Assembly: GCA_035771175.1 (NCBI GenBank) | Contig: CM069603.1 | Span: 25,148,286 to 25,212,285 of the forward strand | DNA: 64,000 bases | Source of the DNA: Paratinospora sagittata | Lineage: Eukaryota > Streptophyta > Magnoliopsida > Ranunculales > Menispermaceae | Direction of reading: 5' to 3' | Part shown: positions 48,461-58,584 of the stretch, piece by piece | Layout: each line of letters begins with the position of its first letter | How positions within the stretch are numbered: position 1 is the first letter of the stretch | The notes under the pieces: model-generated | The model's database searches: none | The model's input: only the letters and a program-made list of their open reading frames with translations | What the model was told of the DNA's origin: nothing | Position numbers and translations under genes: made by a program

Positions 48461-49440
48461 ATTTTTGACAATGTCCTAGTTCTTCTTGCACAGCAAGAAT
48501 CCAGTTCTCATCCTTCAATGCATCTTTCACTTTTGTTGGTTCAATTTGAGATACAAAGGAAACAAGCTCTTGATCTCTATGAATTGAAGATCTAGTGGAT
48601 ACACCTCTTGATGGATCACCCAAAATTTGATCTTTGGGGTGACTTAGAAGTACTCTAGAGTTTCTTGAACCTTCTAAGGGTGTTTCATTATCAATTTCTA
48701 AGTTTTGAACTATCTTGGGATCGTCATCATCATCGAGATTCATTTGTTTAATTTCATCTCCAAGTTTCTTTCCAACTTCACATTCATCAAAGTTGACATG
48801 AATTGACTCTTCTACAGTTTTGGTTATTTTGTTGAACACTCTATATGTTCTACTGTGAGAGAATATCCAAGAAATATTCCTATGACTGATTTAGGTTGAA
48901 ACTTGTCAAGATTATCCTTGTCATTGAGAATAAAACATTTGAATCCAAAGACTCTAAAGTAACTGATATTGGGTGTTCTACCCTTCTAGAGTTCATATGG
49001 AGTCTTCTTCATGTTTTTTCTAATCAATGTTCTATTCATCACATGAAATGCAATATTAATTGCTTCTGCCCAAAAATAGTTTGCTACTTTATATTCACTG
49101 AGCATTGTCTTGCACATTTCTTGCAATGCTCTATTCTTTCTTTCAACTACGCCATTTTGATGTGGTGTCCTAGGAGCTGAGAATTGTTGAGTGTATCTAT
49201 GATTATTAAAAAAAAATTCGAGATTTTTATTAAAAAATTATCCTCCTCTATTACTTCTAATGATATTTATTTTATATCCCTTTTCATTTTCAACTTTTCT
49301 GCAAAATTTAATAAACAAATTGCATGCTTCTGATTTTTGGGCTAGAAAGATTACCCGTGTAAATCTTGAAAAGTCATAAACAATAACAAACACATAAGAT
49401 TTTCCACCTAATCTTTGTGTTTTGGTTGGTCCTAAAGATC
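48461..49440 (-). pseudogene. Sirevirus-II integrase core and C-terminal part
   Basis: Minus strand. The core shows IIRSNRGG (about 49265-49240), where the second catalytic Asp is expected but Asn is read, and PHQNGVVERKNRALQEM (about 49165-49115), keeping the catalytic Glu. WAEAINIAFHVMNRTL follows. The linker region (48839-48460) is acidic (NLDDDDDPKIVQNLEID) and ends near LKDENWILAVQEEL, before RT. Several shifts are present, including A/T-run slips near 49210. Confidence 0.85.
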
Positions 49441-50040
49441 CATGTGAATTAATTCAAGAGTTGTAGTAGTAAATAAATATTTTTTGCTCTTAAATGATGA
49501 TTTGGTATGATTTCCTAATTGACATGGTTCACAAACCTTGTCTTTTAAGTATTTTCCTTTTGGAATTCCCATGGCAAGATCATTATTTACTAACCTAGAT
49601 ATATTATCCATACTAATGTGTGTTAGTCTTCTATACCAAAGTCTTGCATCATAACAAGATATAAAATACTCAAACATGTAACATTTTATTTTTCAATACC
49701 ATTAAGATTCGTGCAATATACGTTTTTATGTCTAGATGCTATGAATGCAATTGAATTATCACAATGCCTAACTATGCACCTATTTTCTTCAAAAGAAATT
49801 TCATAACCCTTGTCACATAATTGACTTATACTTAAGAGATTATGTTTTGGCCCTTTAACATAAAGTACATTAGAAATAGAAAGAGAATCATTACCAATGG
49901 TTCCAATGCCTTCTATTTCACCTTTGTTGTTGTCTCCGAACATCACGTTTCCTTCTTTCTTCTTTTCCATGTGCAAGAACTTGGACTTATCACCAGTCAT
50001 GTGTCTTGAGCATTCGCTGTCTAGATACCAGATTTCTCAA
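49432..50040 (-). pseudogene. Sirevirus-II protease and integrase zinc region
   Basis: Minus strand. The protease active site reads DSECSRHMTG (about 50018-49989), where the family has D-S-G; Gly to Glu should inactivate it. The GIGTIGNDSLSISNVLYV and HNLLSISQLCDKGY blocks follow to 49686. After a stop comes the pre-integrase domain: LWYRRLTHISMDNISRLV and CEPCQLGNHTKSSF (to 49432), forming the HHCC zinc site. Confidence 0.9.
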
Positions 50041-51660
50041 TGTTTGTTCATCTACATAACATAAAATACTTTTGATTTTGGTACTCATGTTGCCTTGAGT
50101 CCATGCATGTTCGCATCAATGAGAATACTTCTTTACACCCATGCAAGCTTTTTCCTTTTTACATTTATAACATTACATCTTAATATGGTATGCCCTTCTC
50201 TATGACATTTACGACATTTAGGTCTTTTGGTCAACAAAGTGTTATAATACTTTGGCTTTGATCCTTGAGTATGACCTATGCCTGCTTTATCAAATGCACA
50301 CTTCTGTGATCCTAGCATCATGTCAAACATTTTTTGTCCATTCATAAATTTAATCACTATACTATTTAGGTCTTCATTTTTCTTCCTAAGCAACTCAATT
50401 TCATTTTTCAATTGTTTGAGCATTAATTTGAGTTCTTCATTATCCAAAGATAGCTCATCAAGATCCTCCTGTTGAGACTCAATCTCTTCAAGAGATTCTT
50501 CTAAGTTTTTCTTAAGCTTTTCATTCTTCTTAATTTCTCTACTTAATTTGGTTTTTACTACATCACAAGCATGAGAATTAAGAACATCAAAACTATCAAC
50601 AAATGGTTTGGATTTTACCTCGGTGCTTGCCACAAGACAAATTGCAGCTTTGTGGTCTGAATCTGAGTCACTCTCACCTGAGCTTGTGTCATCCCATGTA
50701 GCTTTCAACACTTTCTTGCCCTTCCTCTTTGAGTTGAAATTCTTGTTATACTTGTTGGGACAGTCATTCTTAACATGGCCTGGTTTATTGCAACCAAAGC
50801 AAATAAATTCAGTGGGTTTAGCTTCAATTTTTTTTCCTTTATGGAAGTTAGTGCTTGTGCTTTCCTTTCTTTCTCTTCTAATCAACTTGTTGAACTTTCT
50901 AGACAACATAGCTATATCCTCATCCGTGCTCTCGTGTTCTGAAGTGTTTTCAGATTCGGTATCTACATTCAAAGCTATGGTTTTCTTTTCTTTATCCTCA
51001 ACCTTGGTTTGGACTTTGTTATTTTTCAGTTTCATTTCATGAACCATTAATGAACTACATAGTTCATCAAAGGTATACTCGGCTAGGTTCTTAGCTTCCT
51101 CTATTGCATTGGCTTTGGGTTCCCGTACTTTAGGTAAACCCCTTAGAATCTTTCAGACAGTTTTTTCCTGCTCATAAGTTTTTCCTAAAGTTCTCATTTC
51201 ATTCAAGTTTTTAGTAAACCGAGCAATGGCCTTTGCTATAGTTTCAGTTTCCTCCATTCTATAAGTTTCATAGGTTTCGATCAGCATTTGGAGCTTAACC
51301 TTCTTGACTTGCAAGGTTCCCTCTTGGGTTACTTCAAGTCAATTCCAGATTTCTCTAATAGTTTCACACGCACTAATTCTATTGAACTCATCACCAGATA
51401 AACTACAAAACAATATATTAATAGCTTGGTTGTTTAATAATTCTCTATTCTTCTTCTTTGGGGTCCATTCTTCTAACTCTTTGGGAACTGTAACACCATT
51501 TACAGTTTTGATAGGTGTAGGACAACCGTTTATCACAACATCCCACATTTCTAGGTCTTGGGCTCCAAGGTAGAATCTAATCCTACTTTTCCAATGAAGA
51601 TAGTTATCTCCTTTGAAAAATAGAGGTCTATTGGTAGAGTTTCCTTCACCAAGAATGGTG
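50041..51660 (-). pseudogene. Sirevirus-II gag with two zinc knuckles
   Basis: Minus strand. The N-terminal part (about 51650-51340) reads STNRPLFFKGDNYLHWKSR, then LNNQAINILFCSLSGDEF. A break follows. The long open stretch 51047-50133 (304 residues) has an acidic region (STDEDIAMLSRKFNKL), a first knuckle CFGCNKPGHVKNDC, a Lys-rich linker, a long coiled coil (KNLEESLEEIESQQEDLDEL to LLRKKNEDL) and a second knuckle CRKCHREGHTILRC. This two-knuckle, coiled-coil layout fits Sirevirus gag. No ATG is seen at the expected start near 51660. Confidence 0.9.
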
Positions 51661-51725
51661 TCTCTGTGACTTTGGTCTACCGTAGATAATCAAAGATTGT
51701 TAGATCTTTTGATAGGCAACCTGCT
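51661..51725 (-). other. Leader between primer site and gag, Sirevirus-II
   Basis: Short leader. The plus-strand CTGCT at 51721-51725 is one TSD copy of the solo LTR inserted beside the primer site. Confidence 0.8.
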
Positions 51726-53658
51726 TGTTGGCCCAGATATGTCCAAGAGGGGGTGAATTGGACACTTAGACAATTTAAAAATAATTACAATGGATAAATT
51801 AAAGTGCGGAAATTAAACAAATGTGAACAGTCGATTTATAGTGGTTTAGCTACTTGCTTATGTCCACTACCTAACCTCCTCAGTTAGGATTTTGAACCTT
51901 ATCACTAAGGGATTCTCTTACGGGTGAGAATCAAACCGTTACACCTTTTCTCAACTTGCAAGTGTGAGAACAACCGTTACACTGCTCAACTTACGGGTGT
52001 GAGGCAGACCTAAGCTTTCTCAACTTACGGGTGTGGAAAGACCGTTTCTCAACTTATGGGTGTGAAAAGACCAAACCTTGTTTAATATAAGACTATCAAC
52101 TCAGTAGTTTATCTAACTATTGTTACAACCTTGATATAGTATACAAGATATGGAATTGAGTACAATTGTATCCTATGAACTATCTCTCAAGTTTCCCTTT
52201 CAGCAAGAATGATATAAGTTAAAACAGTGTTGAACAATTTGAGTGAAAATAGTTCGAAATCTCAAATGGATTTTTAGATAAATATATAAATTTAGCTCAG
52301 TATGAAAATCATTTGAATACATAAAGTTTAAAAGAAAACTCTTTGAAAACAAAGTGACTTAAACTTTTTTGGCCAGATAAAAATTCAACTAGCTTTTAAA
52401 AAGTGTTTTCGCTCAGAGAATTTTCGGTGGTCTTAACATGTTAAGTGCCTGTATATATAGACTGTAGAGATGAAGTTGTTGCTCATTTGAATTTGAATTT
52501 CAAATATGAACGTTTACTCACAACAGCTAGAATATATCACGAAAATGGCAACTTTACATTTCATGAATATTTTGATTTTCTCCAGATACATGAATAAGGA
52601 AAGTTTTAGAAGACGTGGTTCGTGAATCAGAAAATATCTCATACAAATATAGAAGGTTGATTTTGTACGAAAATTTGTTCTAAAATGGTGGCCAAAAAGG
52701 ATGTACATGTCAGAACAACAAAAATATCATTTTTGTCGTTTTGTTCCTTTGAGGACGCTCATAGAGCATCAGCATCCTACTGAACAATGAAGTGACGGTA
52801 TTATTGAATCGTAAGCTTCCTAACTTACTTTGACAATTAAACGACTTAAATCATGAGGGCGCTACTCGATAGTAAGCATCCTGCTTTGTTTTAAAATCAC
52901 TTAAACGCACGAGGGCGCTACTCAAGAGTTAGCTTCCTGATATTTAAAATTAGTTTTAAAACAAACATAAAAGATCTTAAGTTCTTTGATGGACAGTAAG
53001 CGTCCTGAAAGTTATTAAGTTGATTCTAAAGATGAGGTCGCTCCTACACAAGTAGCGTCCTGATAGTTTATTTAACTTATAACTATCAGCGTCCTTAAAG
53101 ATAGAAATCACTTAAAAAGAAATAGAACTTTCAGAGAGCTAAAATTGAGTCAGCATCCTGACATTCTTAACGGTTGACAAAAAAAATGTCGCTACTTACA
53201 AATAAGCTTCCTTGTGAATCATTCTAATTCAACCTTGAGCGTCCTAATATTTTTATCAGCGTCTTGACTCGTCAAGTCCAGGAGGGCGCTGCTAAAACAT
53301 TAGCGTCCTGAGAAACTCTATAAAAGCGGTTGTTGGTTTCTCGATTAGAGCTCGATAAAGCATGATATTTTTGAATTAAATCAAATACTTTAAAAAATCA
53401 TAGAAATACCTTTAAGATCCGATGATCAAAATATGAAAATGATTAAATCTTGCTGAGAGCAAATTGATCGATAGACATTACATTCTAAGTACTGACAGAC
53501 TCAGAACTTTACTTGAGATGATCAATAGGCTTGTAAGCTCAGTTCCTTTATCTTAGTTTTTGATAAATTTGAAACACTTGACAAGATCATTAAAAACACA
53601 GATTGGAGATATTTGGAATCATCAAAACATTCATGTCATGGGGTTCATTGAAATAACA
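51726..53658 (-). mobile_element. Sirevirus solo LTR inserted next to a Sirevirus primer site
   Basis: Minus strand start TGTTATTTCAATGAACCCC, end TGGGCCAACA, 1933 bp, perfect TSD (plus strand CTGCT, 51721-51725 and 53659-53663). It contains a TATA-like TATATATAG (plus strand, about 52451), CG-type boxes 52750-53300, and U5 stem-loops at 51915-52075, including GATTCTC/GAGAATC (51911-51932) and TTCTCA/TGAGAA (51949-51971). Confidence 0.95.
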
Positions 53659-53660
53659 CT

Positions 53661-53672
53661 GCTCTGATACCA
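53661..53672 (-). other. Primer binding site of Sirevirus-II, initiator tRNA-Met type
   Basis: Minus strand TGGTATCAGAGC, two bases after the LTR end. The adjacent TSD overlaps its downstream end, so the nested solo LTR landed at its very edge. Confidence 0.92.
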
Positions 53673-53674
53673 AT

Positions 53675-54476
53675 TGTTGGCCCAAATATGTCCAAGACGG
53701 GGGGGGTGATTTGGACAACGAAGCAAATATGCCTTTTTAATAAAATAATTTGCAGATAAAAAATATAGTATAAGTTGATAAACAAAGGCAGAAAAATATC
53801 AGATAAGTAGCACAATGCACACAAATTTAGAGTGGTTCGGCTCTTGCCTACCTCTACTACCTAATCTCCATAATTATGATTTTTTCAAAACTCCAATATT
53901 GAATCCTCTTACGGGTAAGGATTAAACCGTTACACCGTTTCTCAACTTCACGGGTGTGAGAAAAACCGTTATACACTTGAACAACACTTGCTTAACCACA
54001 GTGACAAACACAATCACTTTTACAAACTAAATACAAGTTTGAGAATTTGATTCTCTTACCAAGAATCAAAGAAATACTTATAGAGAAATTTATAAACCTC
54101 ATACCAACACTGATTCAGCTATGAATGTATGATAAAGCTCGGCTGAAATTGTGAGGTAGATTGCTCCTCTTTCCTTCGATGAATTTGTAAGATATGTGAA
54201 GTTGAATCGATAAATCCAGAAGGTGATTGTAAATCAGAGTATTTTCAGAAGATTATCAAGAGTTTTTGCAGCAAGAAAATGATTGAATAGCTTTCAAAAG
54301 TTTATGCTCAAAAGACAAAATTATCTTTATTTTGTTTCAACGGTTCAAAAAGTTATTTATAACATACGCTCAGATTTTATTCTAAAAACGTTTTGGCCTT
54401 CCTTTTGAATTCAAATCAAACGGTAAAATTGTCTCATCAAAATGTGTATATTCAGACTGTTCGAGAAAACCAAAAG
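53675..54476 (-). repeat. Truncated 5' LTR of Sirevirus-II
   Basis: Minus strand 3' part of the LTR, ending TTTGGGCCAACA at 53675. It keeps the last hairpins: AATCCT/AGGATT (53904-53925) and TTTCTCA/TGAGAAA (53938-53963). It is cut off at 54476 by the LTR that starts at 54477. Confidence 0.85.
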
Positions 54477-54700
54477 TGTGACGCCCGAAAGATCTTTTCA
54501 TCTAGCCCATAACCCATTTGCATTTTGCCCAAACTCTATGTGCTTGCATTGATGTGTATGTTTGTGTATTTGATGCTTGGTATGTGTAGTTAAAGTGTTT
54601 TCGCATGTTCTTAAGTTGTTTAATCCGTATGAAAAGTCACGGGTTGATCAAAGGGCCGTAGGGTGTCGGAAAGGGCCAAAAACAATGTCTCAGTGCTGAT

Positions 54701-54838
54701 GAACGAGCTCCTTGCACGAGATCGAGAACGAAAAATTGTCTCAGCACAAGAGGAACACACTCCTTGCGCAAGGCCAAGAGCTGGGAATTTTCTCAGTACG
54801 AGAGGAGTGCGCTCCTTGGGGAAGGAACACGTTTCTTG
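54701..54838. promoter_or_regulatory. Four CG-rich dyads in a chromovirus LTR
   Basis: GAACGAGCTCCTT (54701), AGGAACACACTCCTT (54751), AGGAGTGCGCTCCTT (54803) and AGGAACACGTTTCTT (54823). Each is close to self-complementary and matches the box of the unrelated Sirevirus-I LTR. Confidence 0.75.
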
Positions 54839-55773
54839 TGCGAAATGCAGCTTTTTTTAAAGTTTTGTTGTGGGCCCAGCTCGTGGTTTAGCTTGTGTAA
54901 ACCCTTTAGAAAGAGGGGAAAGAAGTGGAGAAGAGGGAAAGAGAAGGAGTTGGAGCTTTTGAAGGTGTTCTAGCTCAAATAAACTACCATTGAAGGTGAA
55001 TGAAAGCTCTTTAATGGTGTAACTTTCACCACGAGCCACGGTTTTGGGTTGACCTAGGTTAGGGTTTTGGTTGCATGTACCCGAAATAGCTTAGAAATTG
55101 CTTGAATGTGTATCTTTGACCCTTAGCTATGCCCAATGTGTGTTTTCCAAACACTTGACCACGTTTTTGACGTTGTATGAGGTTAGGGTTTTGATGGAAA
55201 CCTTAAGAACCGAGATGCATGGTATGGAAATGGATTCCTAGTATGGATTTGAGTTCAATGGTAGCTTTTTCCCCAATTCCATGGTGAAATTGATGGAGTT
55301 TCATACATAGTGACCTAGCCCTAGATTTTTACTTAGGGTTGTGCTATGGGAGTGCATGTGACTTATGTTGGTTATCTTGGCATGCTTGAATGGATTATGT
55401 GTTGAACCAATTATCCTCACGTCCCTTACGAAGAATATGTCCCTGATATGAAAGATGTTTTGATGATTACAAACTACATTATGTTTATGATATTACTACA
55501 CATATGGCATATCTAATCTTACTTGAAGGTTTCAAAGAATAAATGATGGATGGCGAACGTATTAACAGATCTTCTTAGAGACCATGATCGTTTGAAGATG
55601 TTTAGTTGTATGATTAGATTCTGATAGGTTGTAGGACCTTCTATGTCATGTGATTCAGCAATATGCATGCCTGCATGTTTTAATCGATTGGTTGCATATT
55701 TGATTTAATCTGGTTACATTATGTTTTATCGAGCTTTAATCGAGAAATCAAAACCGCTTTTATAAAAGTATTT

Positions 55774-56260
55774 CAGGAAGCTAATGTTTTAGCAGCTCCC
55801 TTCTGGACTTGATGAGTTAGGACACTAATAAAATATTAGGAAGCTGAAAGTTAAATTGAACTGATTAATAAGGACGCTTACTTGTTAGTAGCGACCATTC
55901 TTTTATCAACCTTTGAGAATGTCTAGACGCTGATAAGTTATAAGTTGAATAAATTATCAGGACGCTACTTGTGTAGGAGCGCCCTCATCTTTAAAATCAA
56001 CTTAAATAACTTTCGTGATGCTTACTGTCTTCAGCGCACTTAACATTATTTTTTAAATACTACTTTTAAATATCAGGATGCTTACTCTTCAGTAGCGCCC
56101 TCGTGTGTTTAATGTTTTAAAACAAAACAGGACACTAACTATGAAGTAGCCCCCTCAAGATTTAAGTCGATTAATTGTCAAAGTAAGTCAGGATGCTTAC
56201 TATTTAGTAGCGCCCTCACTTCATCATTCAATAGGACGCTAATGTTCTATGAGCTCTCTC
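55774..56260. promoter_or_regulatory. Array of 28-bp dyads upstream of the Sirevirus TATA box
   Basis: Units of the form AGGAYGCTWACT + 4 nt + AGTAGCGCCCTC occur at about 55774 (weak), 55871, 55959, 56075, 56129, 56190 and 56233. Left and right halves are imperfect inverted repeats. Related boxes occur reversed in 52750-53300 and 18610-19455. Confidence 0.8.
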
Positions 56261-56558
56261 AAAGGAACAAAATGACAGAAAATATATTTTTGTTGTTCTG
56301 ACACTACTGTTATTTCTGATAACATTTTCAGAAACGTATGAATACTTTTCAGAATCGTACAACAACTTCATAATTTTTTAAACATTCTACAACTTCGTCA
56401 AAACATTCCTCTTTCATGACAAGATCAGATGATTCAGGTGCTATTGTCGTAATATGCATTAAGCTGAATCAATCCATTTCGGGAAAGAATGTTAACGTTA
56501 TATTTGAAATAACCTAGAGTGCCAAAAATCATCAAGTCCATTGTGCCTCTGTTATTCC

Positions 56559-56567
56559 TATATATAC
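56559..56567 (+). promoter_or_regulatory. TATA box of the Sirevirus LTR
   Basis: TATATATAC in 'attcctatatatacgcg'. Equivalent TATA motifs occur in the LTRs at 51726 (minus strand, near 52457) and 31444. Transcription would start about 30 bp downstream. Confidence 0.75.
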
Positions 56568-56967
56568 GCGTTGCCTTAGAGTAGAAAAACTAACTAATGA
56601 TATACGAAACTGACATTCATTCAAAACGTATTAACAGTTTTCATTTGTGTTAAAACACTTTTTGAAAGTCAGTCTTCGTTCACTTAGAATGTCAAGTCTT
56701 CTTGCTTGATCTTACAATCTTTTGAAAGAAAAATTTCAAGTCTTCTGGGTTGATTGATCTTCATGTTCACTATTTTGAAAACCCATAGAAGAAGACAAAA
56801 GTTATTTGAACCTGGGTTCAGAATAAACTTCATCATACATATTTTGTTGAATCTGTGATTACAGAAGGTTCAATCCAAAGCTTTGTAAATATCACTTTGA
56901 TTCTAAGTAAAAGGAATCGTACTTCATCTTGTATTTAATCTGTAGTGACTGGTTAGTCATTGGGCAA

Positions 56968-57172
56968 GAGCACGTGTTGCTCATAGTTGTAAATGGTTGT
57001 CTCACGCCCGTAAGTTGAGAAAAGGTTCTCTCTCACCTGTAAGTAGAGAATAGGTCTTCTCATACCCACAAGTTGAGAAACGGTCCTCTCACACCCGTAA
57101 GTTGAGAAACGGTAGTTCTCACACCCGTAAGTTGAGAAAGTGCACCGGTTTGATCTTACCCTTAAATAGGTC
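56968..57172 (+). repeat. Tandem stem-loop array with invariant 11-nt loops, Sirevirus U5
   Basis: Six units (stem/loop): TCTCA/TGAGA CGCCCGTAAGT (57000-57020); TCTCT/AGAGA CACCTGTAAGT (57029-57049); TTCTCA/TGAGAA TACCCACAAGT (57057-57079); TCTCA/TGAGA CACCCGTAAGT (57087-57107); TTCTCA/TGAGAA CACCCGTAAGT (57116-57138); GATCT/AGGTC TACCCTTAAAT (57152-57172, one G-T pair). A GAGCA/TGCTC hairpin precedes at 56968-56982. All six loops are exactly 11 nt, and stem changes are compensated. Confidence 0.9.
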
Positions 57173-57180
57173 CATAGTGG

Positions 57181-57246
57181 AGTTTGAAAAAATTCAAACT
57201 GAGGAGGTTAGGTAGTGGATGTGTAAGCGCAACCGAACCACTATAA
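57181..57246 (+). repeat. Conserved hairpins at the LTR 3' end
   Basis: AGTTTGAA/TTCAAACT (57181-57200), then TAGTGG...CCACTA (57212-57243). The second hairpin recurs in Sirevirus-I as AGTGG/CCACT (24209-24241) and in the LTRs at 17727, 51726 and 53675. Confidence 0.8.
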
Positions 57247-57988
57247 ATCTTGCTTGCATTGTCCCATTTACATTTGCTGTATTTAAATTGCTATACTTTG
57301 TTTAATCTGCTGTCATTATTCCGCACAACTTTATGAAAGGTTAAAATCTGCTAAGTTCACCCCCCCTCTTGGGCATATTTGGGCCAACATTATGATGTTA
57401 ATTTGAGTTTCCCCATGGTGTAGCATGTTGTTTAGTGCAAATTGGCCAAATTGCTAATGTAGAGATTTTCCCCCAAATTGGGGCATATGCTATGTATTGG
57501 CTTAATTTTGGGATTTGAGTTGTTTATGATCATTCTTTCATGGTTTGAATGTTAAATGATGCATTGGCCTTGATGATCATGAGTAGACCTAGGCTAAGTG
57601 TTAGACTTAGGTCTTGGAATTGGGCATGAATGGTTTCCATATGTTGAAGATTATTGATCATGGTATGAATGGATTCATTGGCTATGTTGGGAAGTTGGGT
57701 ATGAGTTTTATGTGTGAAATATGATGTTGATCATGAGATTAATTTATATGTGATTGTTTATATCACTTCAGGGCCATGATTGGATTGGATTAGTGTGGAA
57801 TCCTTGTGTGGATAACGTTGCTTGCATGGCTTGGTTGTGAGTAGTTCTTCCTTATGTTTATCACTTGTGTCATCATATTAAATTATACTTGTATGTTGAA
57901 AGTCATGAAATATTATTATGGAATTGCATGTGTGTAAATCATTATGAATTAGCATGCATTGAACATCTAGAAGGCTTGTGCTAGAGCA

Positions 57989-58584
57989 TGTTGACCTAAG
58001 CGGTTCATCACTTAGCACGTCCATGAGTATACTTGATGAAGTATATTTTGATGATCACAAACAAAATCTCTTTCAGTGCTAACGAGCTTTAATCAAGAAC
58101 CTTTCTCAGCACCTCAGGAAAGCAAAAAGAAAAGTCAAAGAATGATTCGATCAAGGAATTCAAGATTATAATAGACGTTCAAGATCGTTTCAATCAAAAG
58201 ACCTCAAAGTTCATATCATGATTTCAAGATCACACCACACGAATGATTCGATCAAAAGCTTCAAGACTACATCATTCGATCAACGTTCACGAAATTCAAC
58301 TCAAGCACGAAGTTCATCGAAGATCTCATAATGTAGAGTTTGATTTAAAGATTATGAGAAATATGAGTAATACACAGTATTTAAGGTACATATTTCTCTA
58401 ATCGATATTACTCAAACGTTTTTCAAAACCATGCAGAAATCACTTGCTATCTGCATGTTTTGATCATACGCTTTACGGTATTTCAATTGATTCAATTGTC
58501 TATGTTTAATTCAAAATTTATCAAGTTTTTATTCGCATTCATCATATTTTTAATTGCGAGTCAAAACTACTTTTCAAGAGTCTT
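57989..58584 (+). repeat. First 596 bp of another Sirevirus LTR
   Basis: Starts TGTTGACCTAAGCGG, followed by CACGTCC and TTTTGATGATCAC, as in the sister LTRs. It is cut at 58584 by insertion of the minus-strand chromovirus; the TSD candidate is GTCTT (58580-58584). Confidence 0.75.

Larger units (their letters stand above)
55400..57389 (+). mobile_element. Sirevirus solo LTR, plus strand, best-preserved copy
   Basis: TGTTGAACCAATTATCC...GGGCCAACA, 1990 bp, perfect TSD TTATG (55395-55399 and 57390-57394). Upstream half: 28-bp dyads. Middle: TATA box at 56559. Downstream half: stem-loop array and conserved hairpins before the LTR end. Confidence 0.95.
54477..57988 (+). repeat. Chromovirus LTR, plus strand, split by a Sirevirus solo LTR
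   Basis: Starts TGTGACGCCCGAAAG, homologous to 3326. Segments are 54477-55399 and 57390-57988. Four AGGARYRCRCTCCTT boxes lie at 54701-54838. A 3' end with TSD was not found before the next LTR begins at 57989, so it may be truncated. Confidence 0.75.

Noticed and set aside
57000..57172. CRISPR-like regularly spaced repeats
   Set aside because: Units are 28-35 bp apart without unique spacers, lie in an LTR of a plant retroelement, and vary by compensated stem changes.
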